A stretch of DNA of 64,000 bases from JAVSMW01 sp032027005 (lineage in GTDB: Bacteria; Bacillota; Thermincolia; Thermincolales; UBA2595). Shown piece by piece: positions 25,112-33,930 of the stretch. Numbering within the stretch: position 1 is the stretch's first letter; every line of letters begins with the position of its first letter. The stretch covers positions 150,154-214,153 of the forward strand of contig JAVSMW010000003.1 of the NCBI GenBank assembly GCA_032027005.1, in the 5' to 3' direction. Under the pieces are notes generated by a model. That model was given only the letters and a program-made list of their open reading frames with translations. It had not been told where the DNA came from and made no database searches. Both the position numbers and the translations under genes were made by a program.

Positions 25112-25858
25112 CTATATGCCCACCTTTCTGAAAAAACAGCTTAAAAAACCCGCAGTAACTCTCTGGGCCCTCGTTAACAGAGCTTGAGTCGCCTTATGAT
25201 AATCCTGTCGTATAGAAGATGCTCCTACCAAATAATAATGCTTTTGGGCAAATAACGAATTTGCCCTAATCCAGTCGCCCGGTGCCTCGCCCAAATCATA
25301 AATCCCCTGGTCTGTTACCTTATAATTGTTCCGGTTTTCCGCTGCCCATTCTTCATACTCAAGGTGCCCGTCGAACAGGATCCCCCTGGCATGGTGGGGA
25401 ACACAGACATCCTGGACCAGATGGGCCGCTGCACCCAAATAAAAAAAGGCCTTTTCATAATTTTTGTCCTGCCAGTTCTGTAAGGCCTTATTCCAAAACA
25501 AGCTGCATTCCCTGACGGCATCAGTCCACCCGTAGATACCCTTGTTCCTGCCTGGATTCATGAAATGAGACATATTTTTAAACCCGCAGTCAGCCCAAGA
25601 TACCCCTTTATCAAGGTCCTCTGAATACTCCCCGGCAATCTTGGCCGCTTTCTGGTGGCCGTCATTTCCCAATATTTTTAAGGCCTGGCGGTTACACATA
25701 AAATGAGTCAGAGCAGGTCCCTGGACCAGTCTCTGAGCAGGGCCGGCAGCTGCCAGAAGAATTTTTGCAGCCGCAACATATGCCGGGGCCTTCTCCACGT
25801 ATACATACACCCTCTCATCAACCCTCTTTCTATAGCTCCATTCGGCAAGGGCAGGCAA
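25112..25858 (-). CDS. Zinc-dependent phospholipase C-like protein
   Basis: 248 aa from a TTG at 25858 with GAGGAAGG five bases upstream. It has W7 shortly after the start and the family pattern LTHFMCNRQA, SWADCGFKNMSHFMNP, AAHLVQDVCVPHH and GHLEYEEW, which supply the zinc-binding His, Asp and Glu residues of the PLC/S1-P1 nuclease fold. No full signal peptide is visible, so either the start lies elsewhere or the protein is cytoplasmic. It is the last host gene before the integrated element. Confidence 0.78.
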   Translation of the reverse strand: MPALAEWSYRKRVDERVYVYVEKAPAYVAAAKILLAAAGPAQRLVQGPALTHFMCNRQALKILGNDGHQKAAKIAGEYSEDLDKGVSWADCGFKNMSHFMNPGRNKGIYGWTDAVRECSLFWNKALQNWQDKNYEKAFFYLGAAAHLVQDVCVPHHARGILFDGHLEYEEWAAENRNNYKVTDQGIYDLGEAPGDWIRANSLFAQKHYYLVGASSIRQDYHKATQALLTRAQRVTAGFLSCFFRKVGI

Positions 25859-26115
25859 AACTGCCTTCCTCTATAGAAATTTCTCCATTTCATCTTGAAC
25901 TTATACACTAGAAAGGCGCTCCTTGTTCAGTTTCCTTGGCGCGCGCCTTTCTACCCTCCGGGTATCCATATCCGTAAGCAGCAAAGCTGCAACGGCTATA
26001 GATGTACTACACACCTTAACCTTTTCCATAGCGGAGCTGTTGCCGCTTTAGCGGCTTACAGATCCGGCATGCCCCTTGCGGGTACAAATGTGGAAAAGAC
26101 ATACTTTACTGTAGT
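25859..26115. other. Structured intergenic region left of the integrated element
   Basis: No gene. It holds a perfect inverted repeat (AGAAAGGCGC at 25910-25919, GCGCCTTTCT at 25943-25952), a GCCGCTTTAGCGGC hairpin near 26041, and CTTTTCCA/TGGAAAAG arms near 26023 and 26091. Confidence 0.5.
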
Positions 26116-26180
26116 AAAAAAAACTTGCATCTTTAGGCGCGTTCCCATAGGGACATATTATGAACCGTGGGTAATTCGGT

Positions 26181-26212
26181 GAGGCAGACAGCAGAATTGG
26201 CTGTCTGCCTTT
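26181..26212. terminator. Hairpin terminator at the left end of the element
   Basis: GGCAGACAGC/GCTGTCTGCC stem with a seven-base loop and a short T-run, next to the recombinase stop codon. Confidence 0.6.
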
Positions 26213-26216
26213 GCCG

Positions 26217-27860
26217 TTATCCAGCTAATTTCTTTGCTTCTTCTGCAAATGCGCCGAGGACGCCGATGTCACGGTAGCGGATGATGATTGTCTGCTCCGC
26301 CGTTCTGGAGTAGCGTTCTTCACGCTCACCAACTTCAATTCGCTCAATAAACAGGTTCAGAAGCTCACCGGTCAACTCGTTAATCTCAGTGTAGCGTTTG
26401 GCTTTATCGATGAACCGGGAGACATTGGAGATGGAAGCCTGCAGCTTTTCGATCCGATCTACAGTCTGTGGGATTCGATCCTTCAGGCTGTTTTGCTCGC
26501 TGTTGTAGTCGGCGGACAGCATACGAAACTGCTCGTTGGTAATGCGCCCCAGCACGTTGTCCTCATAGGTTCTCTTGAACAAAGTGCTCAGTTCTGTGTC
26601 CCTCCGGCGCATGACGTCCAGCTCCCTCTGGAGCCGCTCAATCTCCCGTCTGGTTTCGGCACTGTTTTTTCGGTTTATGTGCTGGATGAACAGCGCCTCC
26701 TGCTGTCTGGCAAAATGCGTCACTCTTTGTAAGTCGTCCAGAACGATAGCCGCCAGTTGGATTTCCCGGATGTAATGACCGCTGCACGTTTCCTTGCCAC
26801 GTTTTCTGTAGGTGGAGCACATGAAGTTGTTTTTCACGGCAGCCATGGTGTGCGCCCGGTGGAGTATCATCGTTTCTCCGCAGTCGGCACAGTAGACCAA
26901 ACCGGAGAACATGTTTTGTTCCGCCATGTTCGCCCTACGCCTCTTATGTTTTCGGATGTCCTGCACAATATCCCAGGTTTCTTTCGTCACCAGCGGCTCG
27001 TGGGTGTTCTCAAACCGTAGTTGTTCAGACTTGGGCCGCTCAATCCGTTTCTTGTTTTTGTAGGATATCGTGGTAGACTGCAGACTGATGGTGTGCCCCA
27101 GGTAGACCTCGTCCTCTAAAATATTGGCTACAGTGGTATTGTTCCACGCATATGGTTTCGTGACATCTACATTGGTCAGAAGGACACCAGTCTTATTGTA
27201 GTAATAATAACCGGGAGAGAAAATCTGCTCACTATTTAGCTGCTTTGCGATCTGAGTTGGGCCTTTACCTCCGGCACAAAGGCTGAATATCCTTCGCACA
27301 ACTGGCGCGGCATCCTCATCGGGAACAATCTTCCTTTTGGGGTCGCTCTCGTCCTTCTTGTAGCCGTAGGGCGCTCTAGTCGCCACACGTTCGCCACGTT
27401 CCGCTTTTGATTTCACGACTGCACGGATTTTCCTGCTGGTATCTTTGGCGTAGAAATCGTTGAACAGATTCACAAACGGAGTGAAATCATTGTCACCATA
27501 GAGGCTGTCCACGTTGTTATTGACGGCGATGAAGCGGACTCCATAACTGGGGAATATCATCTCGGTATACTGACCGACCAGCAAATAGTCTCTACCGAGC
27601 CGGGACATGTCCTTGACGATTATCGTTGCCACTTCGTCGTTTTCCACCAGCTTCATCAGTTCTTTCCATGCCGGCCTGTTAAAGTTTGTTCCGCTGTAGC
27701 CATCGTCAGAAAGGAAGAGAATGTTCTCAAATCCGTTGTCAGTAGCATACTTCTCCAGCATCAGTCTTTGGTTCTGTATGCTGTTAGACTCGCCGTCACG
27801 CTCATCCTCCTGACTTAGCCTGCCATAGAGTATTGTATATTTCAGGTTTGCCTGTTTCAT
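26217..27860 (-). CDS. Large serine recombinase (resolvase/invertase family)
   Basis: 547 aa from the ATG at 27860 (AAGGAGGTATTT upstream). The N-terminal catalytic domain has YGRLSQEDERDGESNSIQNQ with the nucleophilic Ser, then DDGYSGTNFNRPAW and the RLGRDYL motif. A Recombinase domain and a zinc-ribbon (CADCGE...CSTYRKRGKETCSGHYI) follow, then a coiled coil. This is the TnpX/Tn4451-like group that excises and integrates elements through circular forms. It lies 90 bases inside the left end, which is the expected position. Confidence 0.93.
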   Translation of the reverse strand: MKQANLKYTILYGRLSQEDERDGESNSIQNQRLMLEKYATDNGFENILFLSDDGYSGTNFNRPAWKELMKLVENDEVATIIVKDMSRLGRDYLLVGQYTEMIFPSYGVRFIAVNNNVDSLYGDNDFTPFVNLFNDFYAKDTSRKIRAVVKSKAERGERVATRAPYGYKKDESDPKRKIVPDEDAAPVVRRIFSLCAGGKGPTQIAKQLNSEQIFSPGYYYYNKTGVLLTNVDVTKPYAWNNTTVANILEDEVYLGHTISLQSTTISYKNKKRIERPKSEQLRFENTHEPLVTKETWDIVQDIRKHKRRRANMAEQNMFSGLVYCADCGETMILHRAHTMAAVKNNFMCSTYRKRGKETCSGHYIREIQLAAIVLDDLQRVTHFARQQEALFIQHINRKNSAETRREIERLQRELDVMRRRDTELSTLFKRTYEDNVLGRITNEQFRMLSADYNSEQNSLKDRIPQTVDRIEKLQASISNVSRFIDKAKRYTEINELTGELLNLFIERIEVGEREERYSRTAEQTIIIRYRDIGVLGAFAEEAKKLAG

Positions 27861-27881
27861 AAATACCTCCTTTTTCGTTGG

Positions 27882-27898
27882 CAAACCGATACGGAAAA
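27882..27898. repeat. 17-base repeat copy upstream of the recombinase
   Basis: CAAACCGATACGGAAAA is the exact reverse complement of TTTTCCGTATCGGTTTG at 43732-43748 (and one mismatch from 44604-44620). Confidence 0.6.
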
Positions 27899-27962
27899 TG
27901 GGATTGCGGAAACTCCGCAATCCCAAGCATACCGAAGAGTTTGCCGGAAGTCTACTGATTTT

Positions 27963-28394
27963 TCAGAAAGAATTTCGCTCCGCTTCCTGTTCCTTGTCGA
28001 TCAAGGAAAGGAGCTTGTCGGTAGGGGTTGAGGAAGCGTCCTTGGGAAACACCGAGCTAACGGCGAACTTTTTCCCGGCCACAATCATGTGACGTTCCAG
28101 GCAAATGCCATCTGGTTCTTCCTTGAGTTTTGTATCCTCAAATAGCGCAACCGGTGTGCCGTCAAGCTCTCTGTCGACAATTCCGACCGTGTCATAGCTG
28201 CCCCAAATGCTGGTTTCAATGTAGTGCCGGTTGGCGTTTTTGACTCGTCTATGCCATACCCGCCGCTTCATCTTGCCGTACTTTTCAAACACCGCCTCGG
28301 TTTGCGCCGCCATTGGATGGTTGTCCCGTAGCACGATAATGCATCCTGGAAATGCGTAAGCATTAAGAAATTCTTGACTTTTTATCATACTCAT
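27963..28394 (-). CDS. Hypothetical element protein
   Basis: 143 aa, soluble, with mixed alpha/beta composition. Features visible are GCIIVLRDNHPMAAQ, a basic RRVWHRRVKN stretch and IWGSYDTVGIVDRELDGTP. A ribosome-site-like AAAGGA lies upstream. Next to fic and the recombinase on the same strand. I do not recognise the family. Confidence 0.6.
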   Translation of the reverse strand: MSMIKSQEFLNAYAFPGCIIVLRDNHPMAAQTEAVFEKYGKMKRRVWHRRVKNANRHYIETSIWGSYDTVGIVDRELDGTPVALFEDTKLKEEPDGICLERHMIVAGKKFAVSSVFPKDASSTPTDKLLSLIDKEQEAERNSF

Positions 28395-28482
28395 AATTGA
28401 TCATTATCCTTTCATGTAAGTATTACTTTGAAAATAAAACAGTCCTATCTTCTTTTGAATAGGACTGTTCTCGTGCCATATC

Positions 28483-29121
28483 TTATTGTAATCGGAAGGT
28501 TTGTCCCATCGTTGGTTCCTGTAAGGGTGCAGTGATCCGCTGAAAAAGCGCATTCATTTTTTCGTAATGACATGCAAACGCTTCTACGCTGGCCTCGATC
28601 ATTTCCCTGCCGGTAACCTGCGAAAAGTCTACCTGGAATCCTGCATTTTCGGCAAGATATTGAATAAATAGCCGTTGTACCCGTCCGTTGCCTTCCCGAA
28701 ACGGATGGATCACATTGATCTCACTGAGATAAAAGGATAAACGGAAGGCGATCTCATTTTCCGGAACACCTGTCAGATACATCTCCTTTTTCAGCCTGCC
28801 AAATAGCTCGGTTGCATTGGATTCTATGTACGGATAGAGGCAGAACTGATTTCCTTTGGAGATGTTTACCCATCGCAGTTCGCCCGCCCATTCATAGATA
28901 TCTTTGAAAATGTACCGGTGTATGTCCTGCAGATGTTTTAAATCAAACCTGCCGGGTATGGGGTTGACCCTTGCCTCCAGAATCCGGACAGAGGCGATTT
29001 CTCTTTCCGCAATGTGCAGTTGTTCGGCATCCCTTATGCCCAGTTTGTTCTTCAGGACAAAAGAATTGGGATAGCAGTATCTGCTATCCCATTCATAGTC
29101 ATATTCATAATTTTTGTTCAT
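28483..29121 (-). CDS. fic: Fic-domain AMP-transferase toxin
   Basis: 212 aa from the ATG at 29121, six bases after GCGGAGG. The Fic motif HPFREGNGRVQR is complete, with the catalytic His and the EGN nucleotide-binding residues. Upstream is a flap segment (KGNQFCLYP). Fic proteins transfer AMP to target hydroxyls. The stand-alone inhibitor is encoded immediately upstream (29105-29296), overlapping by 17 bases, so this is a class I Fic/antitoxin pair like VbhT/VbhA. Confidence 0.92.
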   Translation of the reverse strand: MNKNYEYDYEWDSRYCYPNSFVLKNKLGIRDAEQLHIAEREIASVRILEARVNPIPGRFDLKHLQDIHRYIFKDIYEWAGELRWVNISKGNQFCLYPYIESNATELFGRLKKEMYLTGVPENEIAFRLSFYLSEINVIHPFREGNGRVQRLFIQYLAENAGFQVDFSQVTGREMIEASVEAFACHYEKMNALFQRITAPLQEPTMGQTFRLQ

Positions 29122-29296
29122 GAACATCCTCCGCCTTGACCGAATGCTTCCGCAATAGTTCAGCGACAACCTGATCCGTTTTCTTTTTATCTCCGGCGCA
29201 ATACCGCATGCGCGCTTTATCTTCCTCGGTTAAGGGCATGCCCTCCATCGCCATGGAGGCGTTCACATCCTCAATTATTCTCTCCAGATCTTTCAT
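29105..29296 (-). CDS. VbhA-like antitoxin of Fic
   Basis: 63 aa from the ATG at 29296 (GAGGTG site). The segment NASMAMEGMPLTEED contains the S-x3-E-G inhibitory motif, whose Glu competes with ATP gamma-phosphate binding in Fic. The rest is helical and charged. The gene overlaps fic and is translated first. Confidence 0.85.
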   Translation of the reverse strand: MKDLERIIEDVNASMAMEGMPLTEEDKARMRYCAGDKKKTDQVVAELLRKHSVKAEDVHEQKL

Positions 29297-29385
29297 TTCA
29301 AACACCTCATTTATATTTTTAGTATAGCACAAAAACTGTAAATAATCAATCAAAAACTAAGCATTCACAGGCTTTCACAAAACCT

Positions 29386-29793
29386 TTACCTCTCCTTCTG
29401 AAAGCGGTAAACGTCATCGAAATTCACGCTTCCGACGGAACGCTTGACGTCCTGCACACACTTTCCACGGAGCCTGCCAAGTGTTATTTCATCTATGTCC
29501 ACATTAGCGGCAAGGATATTCATCATCATGGACATCTCCACCGCCAGCTTGAACAGCAGACGAGCGGTTCGGTTTTCAGACGCGTCAACTGCACCTGTCA
29601 CAGCAGAGGTAATGGCAGTTGGTAAATAACTCGCGGCGTCGCTCGCGGAAATATATCCGCAGTAAAAACGGACGGCTTTTTCAATAAACTCGCTCCGGCT
29701 TTTGCAGTTGTCCTGCTCCTGCCAGCGGTCAACGCTTTCAAGTGTGGAAGGATAGAGCCAAAGCGGAATGCGTTTTTTGTTTTCTTCTGTCAT
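29386..29793 (-). CDS. Ribbon-helix-helix-like small DNA-binding protein
   Basis: 135 aa. The N-terminus RIPLWLYPSTLESVDRWQEQ...SRSEFIEKAVRFYCG looks like a CopG/Arc ribbon-helix-helix dimer: a short strand followed by two helices with SRSEFIE. The C-terminus is helical. ATG with AAAGGAGG. On Tn4451-type elements such genes lie beside the RepA-like ATPase and may control copy number or excision. Function not proven. Confidence 0.65.
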   Translation of the reverse strand: MTEENKKRIPLWLYPSTLESVDRWQEQDNCKSRSEFIEKAVRFYCGYISASDAASYLPTAITSAVTGAVDASENRTARLLFKLAVEMSMMMNILAANVDIDEITLGRLRGKCVQDVKRSVGSVNFDDVYRFQKER

Positions 29794-30238
29794 AGTGAGT
29801 CCTCCTTTGAATCTTTTTTACATACCACCTGTAGGGTGTACCCGGACAAATGCCTTTCTGTGGGGATTCTTTTCACGTTTTTATGCGCCACGGGCACCTA
29901 TGACGTGCCAAAGCCCCGTTTTAGGTGTACCTGCCAAACGTTCCTCGACCCGCATTGCGGGGCGATGTGAGCGGCGGGAGGTCGCGTTGCGACCACCTGC
30001 CTTTAACCAGCTTGTTTTTCGACCGTATGGTTCACCTCCATTTCGGCACTTTTTATGACGTTACCGATTATCGGTCTGCCCGATGACAGGATTCTTGCTG
30101 ACACAATCCCTGACCAAAAAAGTGAGCCACGGTGGTTTATTTTTTCTCTGGTATGTTAATGATGGCTGTGAAAGTGAGCCAACTTGGTTACATTTCGGGA
30201 AGGATGCAAGGGTGCAAAGTGTATAAGACATTGCACCC
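29794..30238. other. Intergenic control region of the element
   Basis: No gene. Two ten-base palindromes with identical cores (GGGTGTACCC at 29834-29843 and AGGTGTACCT at 29923-29932), a GCATTGCGGGGC-type GC-rich block, two AAAGTGAGCCA copies near 30119 and 30170, and at its right edge a stem AAGGGTGCAA/TTGCACCCTT (30207-30239). It may be an origin or operator region. Confidence 0.45.
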
Positions 30239-31207
30239 TTACACCCTTGACTCGAGAGGCTGCCAAAACCATTGACCACCAAGCTTGTCTGTCTGCACGT
30301 TAAGATTCTTTTTTGCTATTTTCACCGTGCGCTCTGAGATACCAAGCTCGGCTGCGCGCTTAAACACTTCCTCCGCCGGAACAGGCTTTGTGAGCATTCG
30401 CCTGAGTTCATCCTCCATTTGCGCTGTCTTGGTCTGCACCGAACCAGCGCCAGAGAGAACATCGTCCACGGATATATCGCAAGAGCCAATCCACTGAAAG
30501 CCGTTTTGAGCATCCAGAGAGAAAGCGATGGATTTACCTTCCGGCGCCAAGCTGCTTTTGTCATGAGCAACGACACGGACAGAGGGATCGCTTTTCAGTC
30601 TGCCAACCAGAAGCACACTCCTTGCCGCCGCGCGGAAGTCAATAGAGCCGAGTCCGCGGTATGAGGCTTTCAATCCCTGCGCTTTATTCATATGACCGAT
30701 AAGAATTATAGCGCAGCCGGTCCGGTCAGCCATCGCACACATCCGTTTGAATATCGGACGTACTTCATTGGCACGGTGCATATCCACGTTGTCGCCGAGA
30801 TATGCCTGCAGAGGATCAAGTACAATCAGCTTTGCGCCGGTTTCCTGCACAGCCTGCTCCAGACGTTCATCGCACAGAGTGAGTTCCTTGTCCGATTCAT
30901 CGATGACCATCACACGTGAACAGTCTGCGCCGGACGCTTCCAGCCTCGGCTTAATGGTATCTGCCAGACCGTCCTCTGCCGACTGGTATATTATTCTGAT
31001 AGGTTCCGCTGCTGCTTTTTCCTCTGGCAGCGGCTTGCCTGTTGTCAGCAGAGCAATCATCGCCAGAACAAAAGATGTCTTGCCTTCACCGGGATCGCCC
31101 TGGATGATGGTAATCTTTCCATAAGGAATGAACGGATACCATAGCCACTTTACCAGCTCTGCTTCTATGTCGCTCATACGGATGAGTTTGCTCTTCTTTT
31201 TCTGCAT
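30239..31207 (-). CDS. RepA-like AAA ATPase (AAA_25)
   Basis: 322 aa. It has a Walker A QGDPGEGKTSF, Walker B KLIVLDPLQ and a IILIGHMNKAQG segment typical of hexameric RepA/DnaB-like helicases of mobile elements. The C-terminus forms a winged-helix-like region (RAAELGISERTVKIAKKNL). It probably helps replicate or process the excised element. The ATG has GGAGGTGAAAT. No primase is next to it, so the replication module looks incomplete. Confidence 0.85.
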   Translation of the reverse strand: MQKKKSKLIRMSDIEAELVKWLWYPFIPYGKITIIQGDPGEGKTSFVLAMIALLTTGKPLPEEKAAAEPIRIIYQSAEDGLADTIKPRLEASGADCSRVMVIDESDKELTLCDERLEQAVQETGAKLIVLDPLQAYLGDNVDMHRANEVRPIFKRMCAMADRTGCAIILIGHMNKAQGLKASYRGLGSIDFRAAARSVLLVGRLKSDPSVRVVAHDKSSLAPEGKSIAFSLDAQNGFQWIGSCDISVDDVLSGAGSVQTKTAQMEDELRRMLTKPVPAEEVFKRAAELGISERTVKIAKKNLNVQTDKLGGQWFWQPLESRV

Positions 31208-31424
31208 ATTTCACCTCCGTCCTAAAGAAAATTTGATTTTATATTCTTCACCGCACTTCCTTATTGATTCCTGCCCTGCGGTCTTGCGTGACCAACACGG
31301 TGTTCTCATCTCATTGGCACGCTCGCTTGTTTTTACAAGGTCTTGGCATACTTCGCCTGAAAGTATCTACTCCGGCTGCGGCTATTGAATTTTCGTAGAT
31401 CGATGTATTCACTTATGTTACCGA

Positions 31425-31453
31425 TTGACTAATGCATTTATATCGGATACAAT
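31425..31453 (+). promoter_or_regulatory. Sigma-A promoter of the DUF6076 gene
   Basis: TTGACT (31425-31430), 17 bases, TACAAT (31448-31453). The downstream gene starts at 31540 with AGGAGG. Confidence 0.7.
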
Positions 31454-31539
31454 CAAAATAGCAAAAAAGGTTTCCATGCACAAGTGGTTGAAGCGATGTC
31501 AGGTACATTGCGAAAACCTATCGGATACAGGAGGCTGCC

Positions 31540-32589
31540 ATGAAAGTGAATGCTTATGACCAATTCTCTGTTTTATTTGGGGAAGATAATGTGATGCTCG
31601 GAGGTGGTGCATCCTTCCCGCTTGGGCAGATAACAACAGACTTTTTGAATATGGACGAACAGATTTTAGCTGAGATTGATAAACGGGTCAGAGAATTCAC
31701 AACAGGAATGCGAGCGCTGTTTAAACATAAAAATAACGACGCGGTTATTCCTTTGCAGGAAAAACTGAACGCCGTTTGGGATGTTATATTTACTTTACCG
31801 TTCTTTCGTGATCTTCCGTTTGATAAACGCAGTTCGCTCAATCTGCTCCCCATGCTGCTTGCAGACAAACAGAAATGGGCTGAGGTATTTCAGGATAATT
31901 CCCAGGGTAACAAAATGTTTATTGAATTTCTCGACAAGATGGAATACTTTGCGGAAAGCATCCGTAACTTCAGAGGCCAGACAGCAGGGATGCTGGAATT
32001 GTATTTTGAAAACCTGACGCGCCGTAACAGCGAGGCATATGCACAAGCCTATTCAAAATATTATCGGGACATGGCCGATGCCGGTGAACTGTTATTTGGT
32101 GACTTGCCTTTTGAGCAGGGGTTTCCCGTCAAGGTCAGGTTTACTCCATTGCGGCATCCGCAAGGCAAAGGAAAGCCTATGATAGCAGAAGAAGTTGAGT
32201 TTTCCTATCTTTCACATTTTCTTTATACGGATTTCTACCGGGGACTTATTGCGGGAAACATGCCGCGCCGCTGCCACAACTGCGGGCGCTATTTCCTCTT
32301 AAACAAAAGGTATGATACCTGCTACTGCAATAATATCGCGCCTGGCGAAACAGGAAAGACTTGCCGCAAGGTTGGAGCTCATAAAAAAGAAGCGCGCAAG
32401 GAAGGAAAAACTCCTGCGCATCTTGAGTATGACAAGGTTTATAACCGGTTAAAAACACGCCGGGCAAGAGGCAAGCTATCTGTCGATGAATGGAACGCCG
32501 CCGTTGCACTGGCGCTTGAATATAAGGACAAAGCCGAAGCCGGAAAGATATCCGATTACGAGCTAAAGGAGATTTACGACAAAATGTGA
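31540..32589 (+). CDS. DUF6076-like zinc-ribbon protein of the element
   Basis: 349 aa. The N-terminal two thirds are helical. Near residue 245 a CHNCGRYFLL...DTCYCNN...TCRKVGA cluster resembles the CGRYF zinc ribbon of DUF6076 proteins on integrative elements. The C-terminus is basic and helical (KKEARKEG, RLKTRRARG). The gene has its own promoter and divergent orientation. The function is unknown; nucleic-acid binding is plausible from the zinc site and charge. Confidence 0.65.
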   Translation: MKVNAYDQFSVLFGEDNVMLGGGASFPLGQITTDFLNMDEQILAEIDKRVREFTTGMRALFKHKNNDAVIPLQEKLNAVWDVIFTLPFFRDLPFDKRSSLNLLPMLLADKQKWAEVFQDNSQGNKMFIEFLDKMEYFAESIRNFRGQTAGMLELYFENLTRRNSEAYAQAYSKYYRDMADAGELLFGDLPFEQGFPVKVRFTPLRHPQGKGKPMIAEEVEFSYLSHFLYTDFYRGLIAGNMPRRCHNCGRYFLLNKRYDTCYCNNIAPGETGKTCRKVGAHKKEARKEGKTPAHLEYDKVYNRLKTRRARGKLSVDEWNAAVALALEYKDKAEAGKISDYELKEIYDKM

Positions 32590-32757
32590 GATGATGCAGA
32601 TTTTTAAAGACATAAAGGTTCGCTGACAGCGTACTAAATCCATCGGAGACGAACAGATTGGAATGTAACTGACAGCATCAAAACAGCAGTAATACGAACA
32701 GCAGAAAGAACGAGCGTATTTGGCCTGTTACGACTTTATGCGCTCGTTCAGTAATTC

Positions 32758-33510
32758 TTATGGATTCGTTGGAGGTGTTGTGTTTGGCTTATATGGAGGC
32801 GGGATGCTATTCTTCTCCGGTACTTCGAGAAACACGATAAGAATTTCTCCATCAACCGGCTCCGGTTGCTTAGATGGCGGAGGGGTTGCCTCACTTGACG
32901 ATGATTCATTGCCACCCATAATCCCTATTTTATGTCCGTTCTCGTACATATCCTCGGCGACGGTTCCGCCTCCCATGATACCGACCTTGTTTCCTGTGAG
33001 CTCGTCGCCGGGATTGCCGACTGTCGTGCCGCCGCCCATGACGCCAACCTGCTTATTAATATCACCTTCACCGTCAATGGTGATCCCGATACTCCCGCCT
33101 CCATGATCCTCAATCCAACCGAAGCCGGGTACCCATATATGTGGCTTACCATCGATGATAGCTCTGTCTCCGGACTTTTGGCTTGATGACGGCTGTGCTG
33201 ACGATTTAGAAGTTTCCACTGGCGGTGATGCTTGTTTTGATGGTGCAGAGGGTTGAGTTTTTTCTTCTGCCTTTATTACCTCGTTTTTCGTTGGCCCATT
33301 TTCTTCAACAGTCTTCGGCTCGGCAACAGGAGTATCTTCAGAAAGAATAATTGGCGGCACTTCTTTTTGACTTGCCTCAATTTTAGTGAATACGGCGGTT
33401 TTTGCAGGCTCGGCGGGTAAATCCCCGACCTCGGCGTTCCGAGGCCACACAGAGGCACACAATGCGACACAGGCGATAACGGCTATTCCGGTGATTATTT
33501 GCTTTTTCAT
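32758..33510 (-). CDS. Membrane-anchored repeat protein, DUF6550-like
   Basis: 250 aa from the ATG at 33510 (AAAGGAG site). One N-terminal helix (residues ~3-20), a Pro/Glu/Lys/Ser-rich linker, then a IWVPGFGWIEDHGGG segment and three short repeats KxGIMGGG (QVGVMGGG, KVGIMGGG, KIGIMGGN) spaced by about 25 residues. It ends in a Pro/Thr-rich tail. The plan resembles DUF6550 proteins on Firmicute elements. Likely exposed outside the membrane. Function unknown. Confidence 0.6.
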   Translation of the reverse strand: MKKQIITGIAVIACVALCASVWPRNAEVGDLPAEPAKTAVFTKIEASQKEVPPIILSEDTPVAEPKTVEENGPTKNEVIKAEEKTQPSAPSKQASPPVETSKSSAQPSSSQKSGDRAIIDGKPHIWVPGFGWIEDHGGGSIGITIDGEGDINKQVGVMGGGTTVGNPGDELTGNKVGIMGGGTVAEDMYENGHKIGIMGGNESSSSEATPPPSKQPEPVDGEILIVFLEVPEKNSIPPPYKPNTTPPTNP

Positions 33511-33641
33511 ATAGACCATCTCCTTTCAGCGACAACACTACCACACCTTACCGGAGATAGCTATCAGAAATAACACAAAAAAGCGATATTTAATTTATTT
33601 ATGCGAAAATAGATGTTTTTAAGTGTCGTATGTGATATAAT

Positions 33642-33690
33642 CAGATAAAACAATCGGATAAAACAGATAAAAAACAAGTCAGGTAAAATA
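33642..33690. repeat. Iteron-like GATAAAACA repeats upstream of the XRE gene
   Basis: Four degenerate copies of C(A/G)GATAAAACA spaced by about 11-16 bases lie between the -10-like TATAAT at 33636 and the XRE start. They are candidate binding sites for the regulator. Confidence 0.45.
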
Positions 33691-33707
33691 GTGACGAGGT
33701 GAATGAC

Positions 33708-33929
33708 GTGGCGGTAAGTTACAATAAGCTTTGGAAGTTGCTTATTGATAAAAAAATGAAAAAGAAAGATTTGCAGTCCGCAGCAGGTATCAGCTCCAGC
33801 CTTATTACAAAGCTTGGGCGCGATGAACCTGTAACAACAACTGTGTTAATGAAAATCTGTTCTGCGTTGAATTGTGATATCGGAGATATTATGGAAATCA
33901 TTCCGGATGAACAGAATCGTGGGAGGTAA
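33708..33929 (+). CDS. XRE-family HTH regulator
   Basis: 73 aa from a GTG at 33708 with GAGGTG six bases upstream. The helix-turn-helix (KKKDLQSAAGISSSLITKLGRDEPVTT) and the NCDIGDIMEI ending are typical of small Cro/CI regulators in Firmicute elements. It is the first gene of the restriction-like operon, with the methylase start one base after it. It probably controls that operon, as controller proteins do for restriction-modification genes. Confidence 0.88.
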   Translation: MAVSYNKLWKLLIDKKMKKKDLQSAAGISSSLITKLGRDEPVTTTVLMKICSALNCDIGDIMEIIPDEQNRGR

Positions 33930-33930
33930 A

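Noticed and set aside
30061..30282. Small ORF after the RepA-like ATPase gene
   Set aside because: It overlaps the ATPase end and the GGGTGCAA hairpin and has no ribosome site or recognisable motif.
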